Positions 22,938 through 30,869 of a stretch of DNA of 35,386 bases are shown piece by piece. The DNA is taken from NCBI GenBank assembly GCA_025455345.1, contig JALOMS010000001.1, positions 1 through 35,386 of the forward strand. Direction: 5' to 3'. The DNA is from Thermoflexibacter sp. Its GTDB lineage: Bacteria; Bacteroidota; Bacteroidia; Cytophagales; Thermoflexibacteraceae. The stretch's first letter is position 1, and each line of letters begins with the position of its first letter. A model generated the notes under the pieces. The model saw only the letters and a list, made by a program, of their open reading frames with translations, did no database searches and had not been told where the DNA came from. Position numbers and translations under genes: made by a program.

Positions 22938-24047
22938 ATGAAGACTAAAAAAATTCGACACGTACTTGGCATATCCGGGGGCAAGGACAGCACTGCCTTA
23001 GCTATCTATCTTCGGGAGCGATACCCTTCCTTAGAGATAGAATACTATTTCTGCGATACGGGCAAGGAACTTGACGAAACCTACGACCTGCTCAAAAACT
23101 TAGAGGTTTTTTTAGGTAAGAAAATTACCTACTTGCAAGGTGTCAATGTAGAAGGCGTTGCGCCCTTCGACCATTTTTTGAAGCTAAACGGCGGCTACTT
23201 GCCTTCGTCCTCTGTGCGTTGGTGTACACGCAAACTCAAACTCGCACCTTTTGAGAAGTTTATCGGAGATGACCTTTGCGTATCTTACGTAGGGATTCGC
23301 GGAGATGAGGACAGAGAGGGCTATGTATCTACAAAACCCAATATCCAAACGATTTTCCCTTTCCGCAAAAATATGTGGAGTAAGGAAATGATAAATAAGC
23401 TATTGAAAAACAGCAATATAGAAAACCTTGTAGGGCTTTATGATACCCTTGCAAGCGGGAGTGTGCGGGCGCGTGCCTTAGCGGTAGCGCAAGAGCCTAT
23501 CAGTGCGAAGTTTCCGCAAGCAAGCAAACTCAATTCCCTGCTCGATATCAGCATTGAGTCATTCAATCGGGTCATGTTTGCCTACTTGCGTACTATCAAC
23601 TCCGTAGTAGGGCAGTTGGAGGATTTTCCCCTGCTCGACAACGAAGACATATTGGCAAAAGACGATATTTTCCGCATTTTGAGGGAAAGCGGGGTAGGTA
23701 TGCCGCAGTATTACACAGAAATCCCTTACGAGGTAGAGGGCTTGGCAGGAACGTATCACCGCAGTAGGTCGGGCTGCTTTTTCTGCTTTTATCAGCAAAA
23801 AATAGAGTGGATTTGGCTTTACGAACAGCACCCCGACAAGTTTGCGGAGTCGCTGCGCTACGAAAAAGACGGCTTCACATGGATACAAGACGAAAGCCTT
23901 GCTGACCTCGTGAAGCCTGAACGCATGGCACAAATTAAAAAGGAACACCTCTTACGCACTCAACTCAAAGCAAGCAAAAAGAAATCTCCGTATCTCTTGG
24001 ATATTCTGGAAGACGCAGAGGAAGGGTGTTTGAGTTGTTTTGTGTGA
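22938..24047 (+). CDS. DndC/SspD-like PAPS-reductase-family protein
   Basis: A 369-residue ATP-pyrophosphatase of the PAPS reductase family. The ATP loop SGGKDS is at residues 13-18. CDTGKELDETYD follows, and RWCTRKLKLAPFE contains Cys96. RSGCFFCF adds Cys280 and Cys283, the set expected to hold an Fe-S cluster as in DndC/SspD. A C-terminal GCLSCFV gives a further Cys364/Cys367 pair. The ATG at 22938 is chosen because residues of the longer frame (from 22863) overlap the terminator. In Dnd and Ssp systems this protein takes sulfur from the desulfurase and activates DNA for sulfur insertion. A different sulfur-transfer role cannot be excluded, but a DUF4007 gene two genes upstream supports SspD. 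It is visibly more GC-rich than the genes on either side, so it was probably acquired or retained separately. Confidence 0.85.
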   Translation: MKTKKIRHVLGISGGKDSTALAIYLRERYPSLEIEYYFCDTGKELDETYDLLKNLEVFLGKKITYLQGVNVEGVAPFDHFLKLNGGYLPSSSVRWCTRKLKLAPFEKFIGDDLCVSYVGIRGDEDREGYVSTKPNIQTIFPFRKNMWSKEMINKLLKNSNIENLVGLYDTLASGSVRARALAVAQEPISAKFPQASKLNSLLDISIESFNRVMFAYLRTINSVVGQLEDFPLLDNEDILAKDDIFRILRESGVGMPQYYTEIPYEVEGLAGTYHRSRSGCFFCFYQQKIEWIWLYEQHPDKFAESLRYEKDGFTWIQDESLADLVKPERMAQIKKEHLLRTQLKASKKKSPYLLDILEDAEEGCLSCFV

Positions 24048-24295
24048 GTGAGGTTGCGCCCCTACGGGGCTTATGAGGTGAGGTAAATTATCTCTTTTCT
24101 ACCAATATTTCACCCCTACGGGGTTTTGCAATCAGTTCCGTTAGGAACGGCATATTTGTAGGGAAGGGTTTGATAGGTAAGGAGATAAGTCCCGTTAGGG
24201 GACGAGAGAATAAGAAATAAGATTGGCAAGTTGCGTTATTTTATAGCAATCTTAAATGTGATTATTTTTTTTAAGTCTATTGTTATTTCTTCATT
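24048..24295. repeat. Cluster of four REP-like palindromes
   Basis: This 248-bp gap between the DndC/SspD-like gene and the helicase operon contains GCCCC-TAC-GGGGC (24058-24070), ACCCC-TAC-GGGGT (24112-24124), GTTCC-GTTA-GGAAC (24135-24148) and GTCCC-GTTAG-GGGAC (24189-24203). Read on one strand or the other, all share a CCGTAGG or CCGTTAGG core. They may cap transcripts or be targets of a REP-associated transposase; none is visible here. No promoter for the helicase operon could be picked with confidence. Confidence 0.75.
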
Positions 24296-26518
24296 ATGCT
24301 TAAAGAATTGTACTATCCCAAAAGTTGTATTTATCAAACAGGCAAAGAATACGAACCTCTACATTTCTTTGTAGAAGTCTTGCCTCATGCAACTACTTTT
24401 GATTTGCTTTTAGGTTATTTCAGTTCTTCTGCAATTAGTGTTCTTTCCATTGGTTTTGCTCATTTTATTGCAAATGGTGGTAAAATGAGAATCATTATCA
24501 ATGATGTGCTTTCCGAAAAAGACAAACAAGCAATTCAAAAAGCGAAGGAAGGCGAAATAAGCATAGATTATGCTATTCAAGATGTACTAAAACTCAAAAA
24601 TCACTTAGATAGCTACGGAGAACACTTTTTTAACTGTCTTTCATACTTGATTGCCCAAAATAGAATAGAAATTATCTCTATCAGACCGAAAGGCAGTAGC
24701 GGGATAGCGCACTACAAATCAGGCGTTTTCAGTGATGGTGAAAACAAAGTTCACTTTAACGGTTCTTGCAATTTTACTGCAAAGGCATTATTGGAAAACT
24801 TAGAAAAGTTAGATATTCGCAAATCTTGGGCAGGTGAAGCAGACTTTGCTTACATAGAAGAAGCAGAAAAAGATTTTGAGCAGCTATTTAGCAAGCAAGC
24901 AGATTTTGTAGAATATTTGGCAATAGAAGACATCAAAGAAGTAATTAACAATCAGTTTGGAAGCAAGGATTTAGATGAGTTACTTTCTGATGAATTAGAA
25001 TTAGCAAGGGCAAAGAATCTTAAACTCAATGCAAGTCATACCTTAAAATCAAAAATAGAGAAGTTAGAGCAGTCTATCATCAGCAAGCAAAATGAGCCAA
25101 AATTCCCTTACAAAGAAGGCGCAAGAGCCTATCAAAAAGAAGCATACGAAAATTGGGTAAGGAATAACTACAAAGGCATTTTTGCGATGGCAACGGGAAC
25201 GGGGAAAACTATTACTTCTTTGAATTGTTTGTTGGAAATTTACAAGCAAACCCATGTTTATCAGGCTATTATTCTCGTTCCTACTAATGTTTTGATAGAG
25301 CAATGGGCAAAAGAGTGTAAAAAATTTAACTACAAAAACATTTATAAGGTATCTTCTAACTATGATTGGAAAAAAGAGTTGAGTGGTTTGAATACTGAGT
25401 TTACTTGGAACAAAAATGCAAAGCCAAATTTTATCATCATTGCAACTTATAAAACCTTTTTTGGCGAGGCGTTCCAGAAAGGAATTTATAAGAAACTGCC
25501 TGAATCTACTTTAATGATAGCAGACGAGGCGCATAACCTTGCTTCTCCTTCTCATTTGCTTTTACTCCCTACTTTTCGTTTCTCAAAACGCATAGGGCTT
25601 TCTGCTACTCCTAAAAGAATTTATGACGCACAGGGAACAGAAGAAATAGAAAAGTTCTTTGATGATAAGCCGCCTTACGTCATCAATTTTGACATGAAAA
25701 GAGCAATAGATGAGCGTTTTCTATGTAGGTACAACTATTTTCCAAAAATAGTAACGCTTACAGAAATAGAGCAAAAGCAATATGTGGAAATTACCAAGAA
25801 ACTAAGCCGATTCCCCAAAAATGGAGATTGGCTTGAAAATGAGAATGTGCAAATGATGCTTATGCAACGCAAGCGCATTTTGCACAAGGCAGAAAATAAG
25901 CTAATCGTATTTCGGGAAATATTAAAAGGATTAAAACAAGAAGATAAACTTCACTATGCCTTAGTCTATGCCCCCGAAGGCTTCAAAAATAGGAATGAGG
26001 AAGATGAAATAGCTTTTGAGGAAGAAAATGCGGAATCAGAGAAAGTAATTGATTTGTATATCAAAGCACTTAGGGAGATTTCACCAAATACCACAACTGC
26101 ACAATACACAAGCACAACAAAAGACAAAGATTTTATCTTAACACAGTTTGAAAAAGGAGGCATAGATGTCCTTTTTTCTATGAAATGCTTAGACGAAGGA
26201 GTAGATATTCCAAGAACTGAAACAGCTATCTTTTGTGCAAGTACAGGCAACCCTCGTCAGTTTATTCAGCGCAGGGGGCGTATTCTTCGCACACATGATG
26301 ACAAAGAAATTGCGACAATTTATGACTTAGTAGTAGTTCCCTACACAGAGTCTAACAGTCCTTATTTTGAGATAGAGAAGCGATTGTTTAAGAACGAATT
26401 AGCAAGGGTTGCTAATTTTGCAGATTTAGCAAATAATCATTACGAAGCACTTGCTTATTTGAATCCCCCACTGGATATTTACGGCATTAACATCTATTCA
26501 CTTGAATCTGATTTTTAA
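24296..26518 (+). CDS. PLD-nuclease/SF2 helicase fusion
   Basis: A 740-residue protein. The N-terminal phospholipase-D-type nuclease domain (about 20-200) has AHYKSGVF with His139-x-Lys141 and HFNGSCNFTAKALLENLE. An SF2 helicase core follows with MATGTGKT (Lys304), DEAH (410-413), LSATPKR and motif VI RQFIQRRGRILR. Only one full HxK half is clear, so PLD activity would need dimerisation, as is usual. Helicases with PLD domains occur as restriction components next to Dnd genes (a TIGR family named DNA phosphorothioation system restriction enzyme exists, from memory), and this is the likeliest restriction effector of the island. It starts a tight operon: the next gene begins 7 bases after the stop. 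A general DNA-repair helicase is the alternative. Confidence 0.85.
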   Translation: MLKELYYPKSCIYQTGKEYEPLHFFVEVLPHATTFDLLLGYFSSSAISVLSIGFAHFIANGGKMRIIINDVLSEKDKQAIQKAKEGEISIDYAIQDVLKLKNHLDSYGEHFFNCLSYLIAQNRIEIISIRPKGSSGIAHYKSGVFSDGENKVHFNGSCNFTAKALLENLEKLDIRKSWAGEADFAYIEEAEKDFEQLFSKQADFVEYLAIEDIKEVINNQFGSKDLDELLSDELELARAKNLKLNASHTLKSKIEKLEQSIISKQNEPKFPYKEGARAYQKEAYENWVRNNYKGIFAMATGTGKTITSLNCLLEIYKQTHVYQAIILVPTNVLIEQWAKECKKFNYKNIYKVSSNYDWKKELSGLNTEFTWNKNAKPNFIIIATYKTFFGEAFQKGIYKKLPESTLMIADEAHNLASPSHLLLLPTFRFSKRIGLSATPKRIYDAQGTEEIEKFFDDKPPYVINFDMKRAIDERFLCRYNYFPKIVTLTEIEQKQYVEITKKLSRFPKNGDWLENENVQMMLMQRKRILHKAENKLIVFREILKGLKQEDKLHYALVYAPEGFKNRNEEDEIAFEEENAESEKVIDLYIKALREISPNTTTAQYTSTTKDKDFILTQFEKGGIDVLFSMKCLDEGVDIPRTETAIFCASTGNPRQFIQRRGRILRTHDDKEIATIYDLVVVPYTESNSPYFEIEKRLFKNELARVANFADLANNHYEALAYLNPPLDIYGINIYSLESDF

Positions 26519-26524
26519 CGTCTT

Positions 26525-26758
26525 ATGATATACGATAAAGATAAAATATTACAAGAATTTTTGAAAGACCCGCTTTTGCGTGAAAAATATAATATTCCAG
26601 AAACACACCTGCAAAGTATTAAGACTTGCAGAGATAAATCGGAATACCCAATTATTGAGTTATTACAAGAACTCATTAAGTTAGAAGAAGATAAAACTAT
26701 AAGTGAAAGTCGTCTTTCAGGCAAATATTATGATATAGTTGGAAAAAAATTAAAATAA
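26525..26758 (+). CDS. Small hypothetical protein in helicase-DndD operon
   Basis: A 77-residue, helix-rich, charged protein with no signal or membrane segment: MIYDKDKILQEFLKDPLLRE, then ELLQELIKLEEDKT and a YYDIVGKKLK tail. I recognise no family. It begins 7 bases after the helicase stop and ends 8 bases before the SMC-like gene, so it is a true member of the operon. An adaptor between helicase and ATPase is plausible but unproven. DndE is of similar small size, but none of its features are visible here. Confidence 0.7.
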   Translation: MIYDKDKILQEFLKDPLLREKYNIPETHLQSIKTCRDKSEYPIIELLQELIKLEEDKTISESRLSGKYYDIVGKKLK

Positions 26759-26766
26759 ATAACATT

Positions 26767-28947
26767 ATGATTATCAAAGCAATCCGTCTGCAAAACTTCT
26801 TGTGTTACTACGGAGAGAACGAGATTACGTTTTCCGAAGGTTTAAATCTCATCTTAGGGGCTAACGGTTTTGGGAAATCCAAGCTCTATGATGCTTTACA
26901 TTGGGCTTTTGATGATTATATTTTTAATACAGAAACAGGCGAATCTGAAAACACAAGTATTGTCAAGTCAAAATTAGTTTGCGACAAGACAAAGGCAGAG
27001 TGTGCAATAGGAGAAATCATTACAACTTCTGTAGAGATAGAAGTAGAGCATACAAGCAAAGAAACCTACCGCCTAAAAAGAGTTTACACTATCAAAAAAA
27101 TAGGAGAGAGTCAATTTACAGAGCCTTTGAAAAGTGAAACAAGCCTTTTTTATAAAGATGTGCTGTATTTTAAACCTACTATTGAGGATTTTACAGAAAA
27201 AGTAGAAAAACTAATTCCTTCCTCTACTCGCCCTTACGTTTGGTTCAAAGGCGAAAGAGGAATAGAAAAATTAATCAATACCACAGATGAAAAGAGTCTA
27301 AGAGAGGTAATTGAGAGGTTATCTAACATTTCTCGTTGGGAAAGTTACAAGAAAATAACAGAAAAAGCCACAGAAACCGCCTCTGCGGATTTAACTAAGC
27401 AAAGAAATACCAATAAGAAAGAAGCTGATAAAATAGCCGATTTGGAAAGGCAAAAAAATAATTTAGAAAAAGAGATAGAGAGATTAGAAAAATATATAGA
27501 AGACGATGAAAAGAATAGGGCAATAGCAGAGGAAGAGCAGGAAAAATACTTGGCTAAAAAAGATGATGCAAATAAGATTAAAGAAATTCATACCAAGCTA
27601 TTTTCTGCAAAAAAACAATATGAAAATATAAAGAAAGAGTATGAAAAGAAAGATATGGGTTTTACAACTCAACTATTTGATAAACAATGGATTTTGTTGG
27701 GCTTAGATAAATATATTGCCGAGTTTGGGAAAAAAATCCAAAATTATGACTATGAAAAGGAAGATTTAAAAAGGAAACAAACAGGAAAAGAAAGCAAGTT
27801 TAAACTATCTGCCAACATTCCTGACCCTATCAAATTGCAAGAAATGTTGGACGAGGGAAAATGCTTTGTCTGCGATCAGCCTATTGCCGAACATTCCGAT
27901 GCCTATCATTTCATCGAAGAAAAAATGAATTATAAGGAAGAGATAACGAAAGTATTAGACACATTAAATAATCATGAGGAGTTTTTTAGCCAACTGCGTA
28001 ATAATGCACTTAGATTAGAAACTGTAATTCAAGATGTTCCCCAAGACATTACAGAATATATGAAAGAAATTGAGCATTTGAAACAACAAGCAAAAATCGC
28101 AGAAGAAGAAGTAAATAGAATAGAAAACGAACTAAGTCGCTTGGTGCAAAGTGCTAATATAGAGGAAGAACAAGCAGATAATATTATGACTAACTACCGT
28201 CATGCTAAAAAACGAGCGAACGATTTAATAAGTAATATTGCTACAAATCAAGAGCAATTAAGAATAAACAAGGCTAATCTAAAGGAAAAAGAACAGGAAT
28301 TACATAAACTCACCAAAGACGATAGTGAAGTGCTGTACCTTGAAAAGGTAAAAGAAATATTAGAAGATATAAAAACAATTGCTCATAATACAAAAGATAG
28401 GATTTACCAACAACTTATCCAACAATTAGAAGACAAGGCAAATAAGCATTTTACCAATATCAATAATATTGGTGGTGCTTTTGTAGGAAAAATCAAATTC
28501 CAACCTTGGGGAAAAGGCTTTAGACCTAAAATTATGAGTAACGGGGTTGAAGTTTTTAGCTCAAATACATCTAATATTAGTGCTATGAAGTTATCTATTA
28601 TCATGGCAATTATCTCAGCAAAAGATAGAAATGCAGAATTTTATCCTTTGATAGCAGACGCACCTGTTTCTGATTTTGATGAAGTAAAAACAATTACGCT
28701 ACTAAATGAAATAGGTAACACTTTTACACAAAGTATTATCATGTTTAAAGACCTTCTAAAAGAAAATAAAAACCCAAATAGTCAGCAAGATATTTATATA
28801 GTTGATGACGAAGCATTAAATGATTTACGCCAAAAACTTCCGAAAGATAAGCCTATTGTGGTTCATCAACTCTTTGCTTATAATAACTCAGATGTAGATA
28901 ATCGAACTGGAACTTATACTAAAATTCAAAAAGTGAAAGAGTTATGA
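26767..28947 (+). CDS. DndD/Rad50-like SMC-type ATPase
   Basis: A 726-residue ABC-type ATPase. MIIKAIRLQNFLCYYGENEI then GANGFGKS (P-loop, residues 31-38) form the N-terminal head. Long charged coiled coils run from about 210 to 310 and 390 to 530. They are divided by KCFVCDQP (Cys366, Cys369), a zinc-hook-like CxxC. The C-terminal head has GGAFVGKIKFQPWGKGFRP, a signature-like SAMKLSIIMAII and Walker B LIADAPVSDFDE (Asp631). The order matches DndD, the ATPase of the Dnd system, whose family is close to Rad50/SbcC. Ssp systems instead use SspC, so its presence beside a DUF4007 protein is unusual. Another SMC-like defence ATPase is the alternative. The stop overlaps the next start (ATGA). Confidence 0.85.
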   Translation: MIIKAIRLQNFLCYYGENEITFSEGLNLILGANGFGKSKLYDALHWAFDDYIFNTETGESENTSIVKSKLVCDKTKAECAIGEIITTSVEIEVEHTSKETYRLKRVYTIKKIGESQFTEPLKSETSLFYKDVLYFKPTIEDFTEKVEKLIPSSTRPYVWFKGERGIEKLINTTDEKSLREVIERLSNISRWESYKKITEKATETASADLTKQRNTNKKEADKIADLERQKNNLEKEIERLEKYIEDDEKNRAIAEEEQEKYLAKKDDANKIKEIHTKLFSAKKQYENIKKEYEKKDMGFTTQLFDKQWILLGLDKYIAEFGKKIQNYDYEKEDLKRKQTGKESKFKLSANIPDPIKLQEMLDEGKCFVCDQPIAEHSDAYHFIEEKMNYKEEITKVLDTLNNHEEFFSQLRNNALRLETVIQDVPQDITEYMKEIEHLKQQAKIAEEEVNRIENELSRLVQSANIEEEQADNIMTNYRHAKKRANDLISNIATNQEQLRINKANLKEKEQELHKLTKDDSEVLYLEKVKEILEDIKTIAHNTKDRIYQQLIQQLEDKANKHFTNINNIGGAFVGKIKFQPWGKGFRPKIMSNGVEVFSSNTSNISAMKLSIIMAIISAKDRNAEFYPLIADAPVSDFDEVKTITLLNEIGNTFTQSIIMFKDLLKENKNPNSQQDIYIVDDEALNDLRQKLPKDKPIVVHQLFAYNNSDVDNRTGTYTKIQKVKEL

Positions 28948-29483
28948 GAAAATTAATGGACATAATAGAAGGAAAAATTTTTAAAATTTCTTCTAAATAT
29001 TTCACCTCTAAACCTATTGAGAAAGGTTTATTAGTCGACTATGCTCGTAAATTAGGTGGACAAAAAGGTTCTGGAAATGAAGAAGGAAAAATAGAGCGAG
29101 GTATGGCTTTTGGGACTGTTTTTGATTTCTTATTATATGCTTTTTTATTAGGTGTAAGACTGAATAAATACGAACCAATACAAGAAAAAGAACAAACAGA
29201 AGCTCCTTTCCAAACAATTAGGGATAGTGGGCAAAAGCGGATTAAAATTATTCAATTTATAGTGATGATTCTTTTAACAAAATCACAAAAAGAACTAATA
29301 GATATAGAGCAGATGAATGAAAAAGAATTAGAAGATTTTGCAAAAGAACTTATTACTATGCTTGAAGGCTATGCAAATGGAGGCTTTGAGATAATCAGCC
29401 TTTATAGAGAGGATAATGAACAGTATTTTGAAGACACCAACAATTTCGTCAATTTCCTTACAGATAGTCAAGAGCAGTTTTAA
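28944..29483 (+). CDS. Hypothetical protein, last gene of helicase-DndD operon
   Basis: A 179-residue soluble protein translated from an ATG inside the ATGA overlap with the DndD-like gene; a second in-frame ATG is at 28956. The middle has FKISSKYFTSKPIEKGLL and a hydrophobic FGTVFDFLLYAFLLGVR stretch that looks like a helix packing against the partner, not a membrane segment. A later helix, IIQFIVMILLTKSQKELI, also looks buried, and the C-terminus is acidic. I cannot name a family; accessory proteins of the dnd_assoc kind are a possible home. Tight coupling points to a stoichiometric partner of the SMC-like ATPase. Confidence 0.75.
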   Translation: MRKLMDIIEGKIFKISSKYFTSKPIEKGLLVDYARKLGGQKGSGNEEGKIERGMAFGTVFDFLLYAFLLGVRLNKYEPIQEKEQTEAPFQTIRDSGQKRIKIIQFIVMILLTKSQKELIDIEQMNEKELEDFAKELITMLEGYANGGFEIISLYREDNEQYFEDTNNFVNFLTDSQEQF

Positions 29484-29581
29484 AAAAGCCTATCATAACT
29501 CATATTATTCTCACACTTATAACACTTGCCAACTAAAATAAAAAGGAACTTTTTTCTTAGTCCATATCAAAATGCCTGAAT

Positions 29582-30850
29582 TTAGCATGGAATCGCAGGC
29601 AAAATCTGCCCACTTACCTCGCCAAATCCAACACGTACATTGTTTTTTTGACAATAACCGCGCATGGTTACGGTATCATAATCTTCCAAAAACTTTCGCA
29701 AACTTCCATCGGGCATAGAGAGAGGATTAGAACCACGCCAAGTAAGCTCAAGCATGGAACCAAAACTGTGTGGTTCTTTGCCACTAATCGTGCCTGAAGC
29801 ACACAAATCCCCAATATTAAGGTTACAGCCATTCACCGTATGATGTGCTAATTGCTGGCTCATATTCCAATACAAATACTTAAAATTGGATTGGCAAATG
29901 ATTTTTTCACCTTGTTGGGGAGCTGTGATAGCGACTTCCAGATTGATGTCATAGTTTTTTGCTCCTTCAAACGCTAAATAGGATAAAACAGGCGGCTCTT
30001 GTATTGGGCTATTGGTCTTAAAAGCGGCTAATGCTTCCATAGGTACTATCCAAGGAGAAATGGAAGAGGCAAAGTTCTTACCTAAGAAGGGACCAAGAGG
30101 TACGTATTCCCAAGATTGAATATCTCTGGCAGACCAATCATTAAAAAGAACTAATCCAAAAATGTAATCTTCTGCTTGTGAGGTACTGATTCTCTGCCCC
30201 AATTGGGTAGATTTGCCTATGACAAAGGCAACTTCCAACTCAAAATCAAGCATTTGTGTTGGTTTGAATTGAGGTAGTGTTTGTTCGGGAGATTTGACCT
30301 GTCCCCAAGGACGAATGATAGGCGTTCCTGATACGACTATAGAGGAGGCTCTGCCATGATAGCCCACAGGCAAATGTTTCCAATTAGGCAGTAGGGCATT
30401 GGCGGGGTCGCGGAACATTTTGCCTACATTGGTCGCATGCTCCTCGCTTGAGTAAAAATCAGTATAATCTCTTATATAGATAGGCAGGTGCATCTCTACT
30501 TCTTTGGCAGGAACTAAAATGTTATTTGCTTGATTTTTAAGACTACCATTTCCTAAAGTTAATAGTTCTATCAAACGATTTCTGAATTGTTGATGAATAT
30601 TTTTTCCTAAGCCTATAAACTCATTGAGCGTATTTTTTTGAAAAACAGTCTTATCAAAAGCAAGACTATCCAAAAAATTTAACTCGGAAAGGGCTTGCAA
30701 ATCGATGATGTAATCGCCAATTCTTATTCCTGCTCTGGCAGAATGTCTTGGTGAGCTAAATATACCATAAGGGAGGTTATAAATACTGAAATCACTATGG
30801 GCTGGGATATCTACCCAAGAAATAATTTCAGAGAGTATATGATTGTGCAT
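29582..30850 (-). CDS. fahA: Fumarylacetoacetase
   Basis: The last enzyme of tyrosine degradation, hydrolysing 4-fumarylacetoacetate to fumarate and acetoacetate. The 422-residue protein has the N-terminal SH3-like domain with DFSIYNLPYGIFS. The catalytic core has RDYTDFYSSEEHATNVGKMF (catalytic His and metal Asp), NWKHLPVGYHGRASSIVVSG, LDFELEVAFVIGK with the metal-binding Glu, and FNDWSARDIQSWEYVPLGPF. The ATG at 30850 is preferred over a TTG at 30859. It is followed upstream by the DUF885 gene, whose stop lies 19 bases before this start, so the two are likely co-transcribed. Confidence 0.95.
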   Translation of the reverse strand: MHNHILSEIISWVDIPAHSDFSIYNLPYGIFSSPRHSARAGIRIGDYIIDLQALSELNFLDSLAFDKTVFQKNTLNEFIGLGKNIHQQFRNRLIELLTLGNGSLKNQANNILVPAKEVEMHLPIYIRDYTDFYSSEEHATNVGKMFRDPANALLPNWKHLPVGYHGRASSIVVSGTPIIRPWGQVKSPEQTLPQFKPTQMLDFELEVAFVIGKSTQLGQRISTSQAEDYIFGLVLFNDWSARDIQSWEYVPLGPFLGKNFASSISPWIVPMEALAAFKTNSPIQEPPVLSYLAFEGAKNYDINLEVAITAPQQGEKIICQSNFKYLYWNMSQQLAHHTVNGCNLNIGDLCASGTISGKEPHSFGSMLELTWRGSNPLSMPDGSLRKFLEDYDTVTMRGYCQKNNVRVGFGEVSGQILPAIPC

Positions 30851-30869
30851 GACATTCAATTGGTTAAGA

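Noticed and set aside
24048-24295. CRISPR array
   Set aside because: The palindromes differ in stem and loop and have no equal-length spacers, and no cas gene is nearby.
29540-29555. Terminator between the 179-residue gene and fahA (aaaaag-gaa-cttttt)
   Set aside because: The stem is only six A/T-dominated pairs, too weak to call with confidence.
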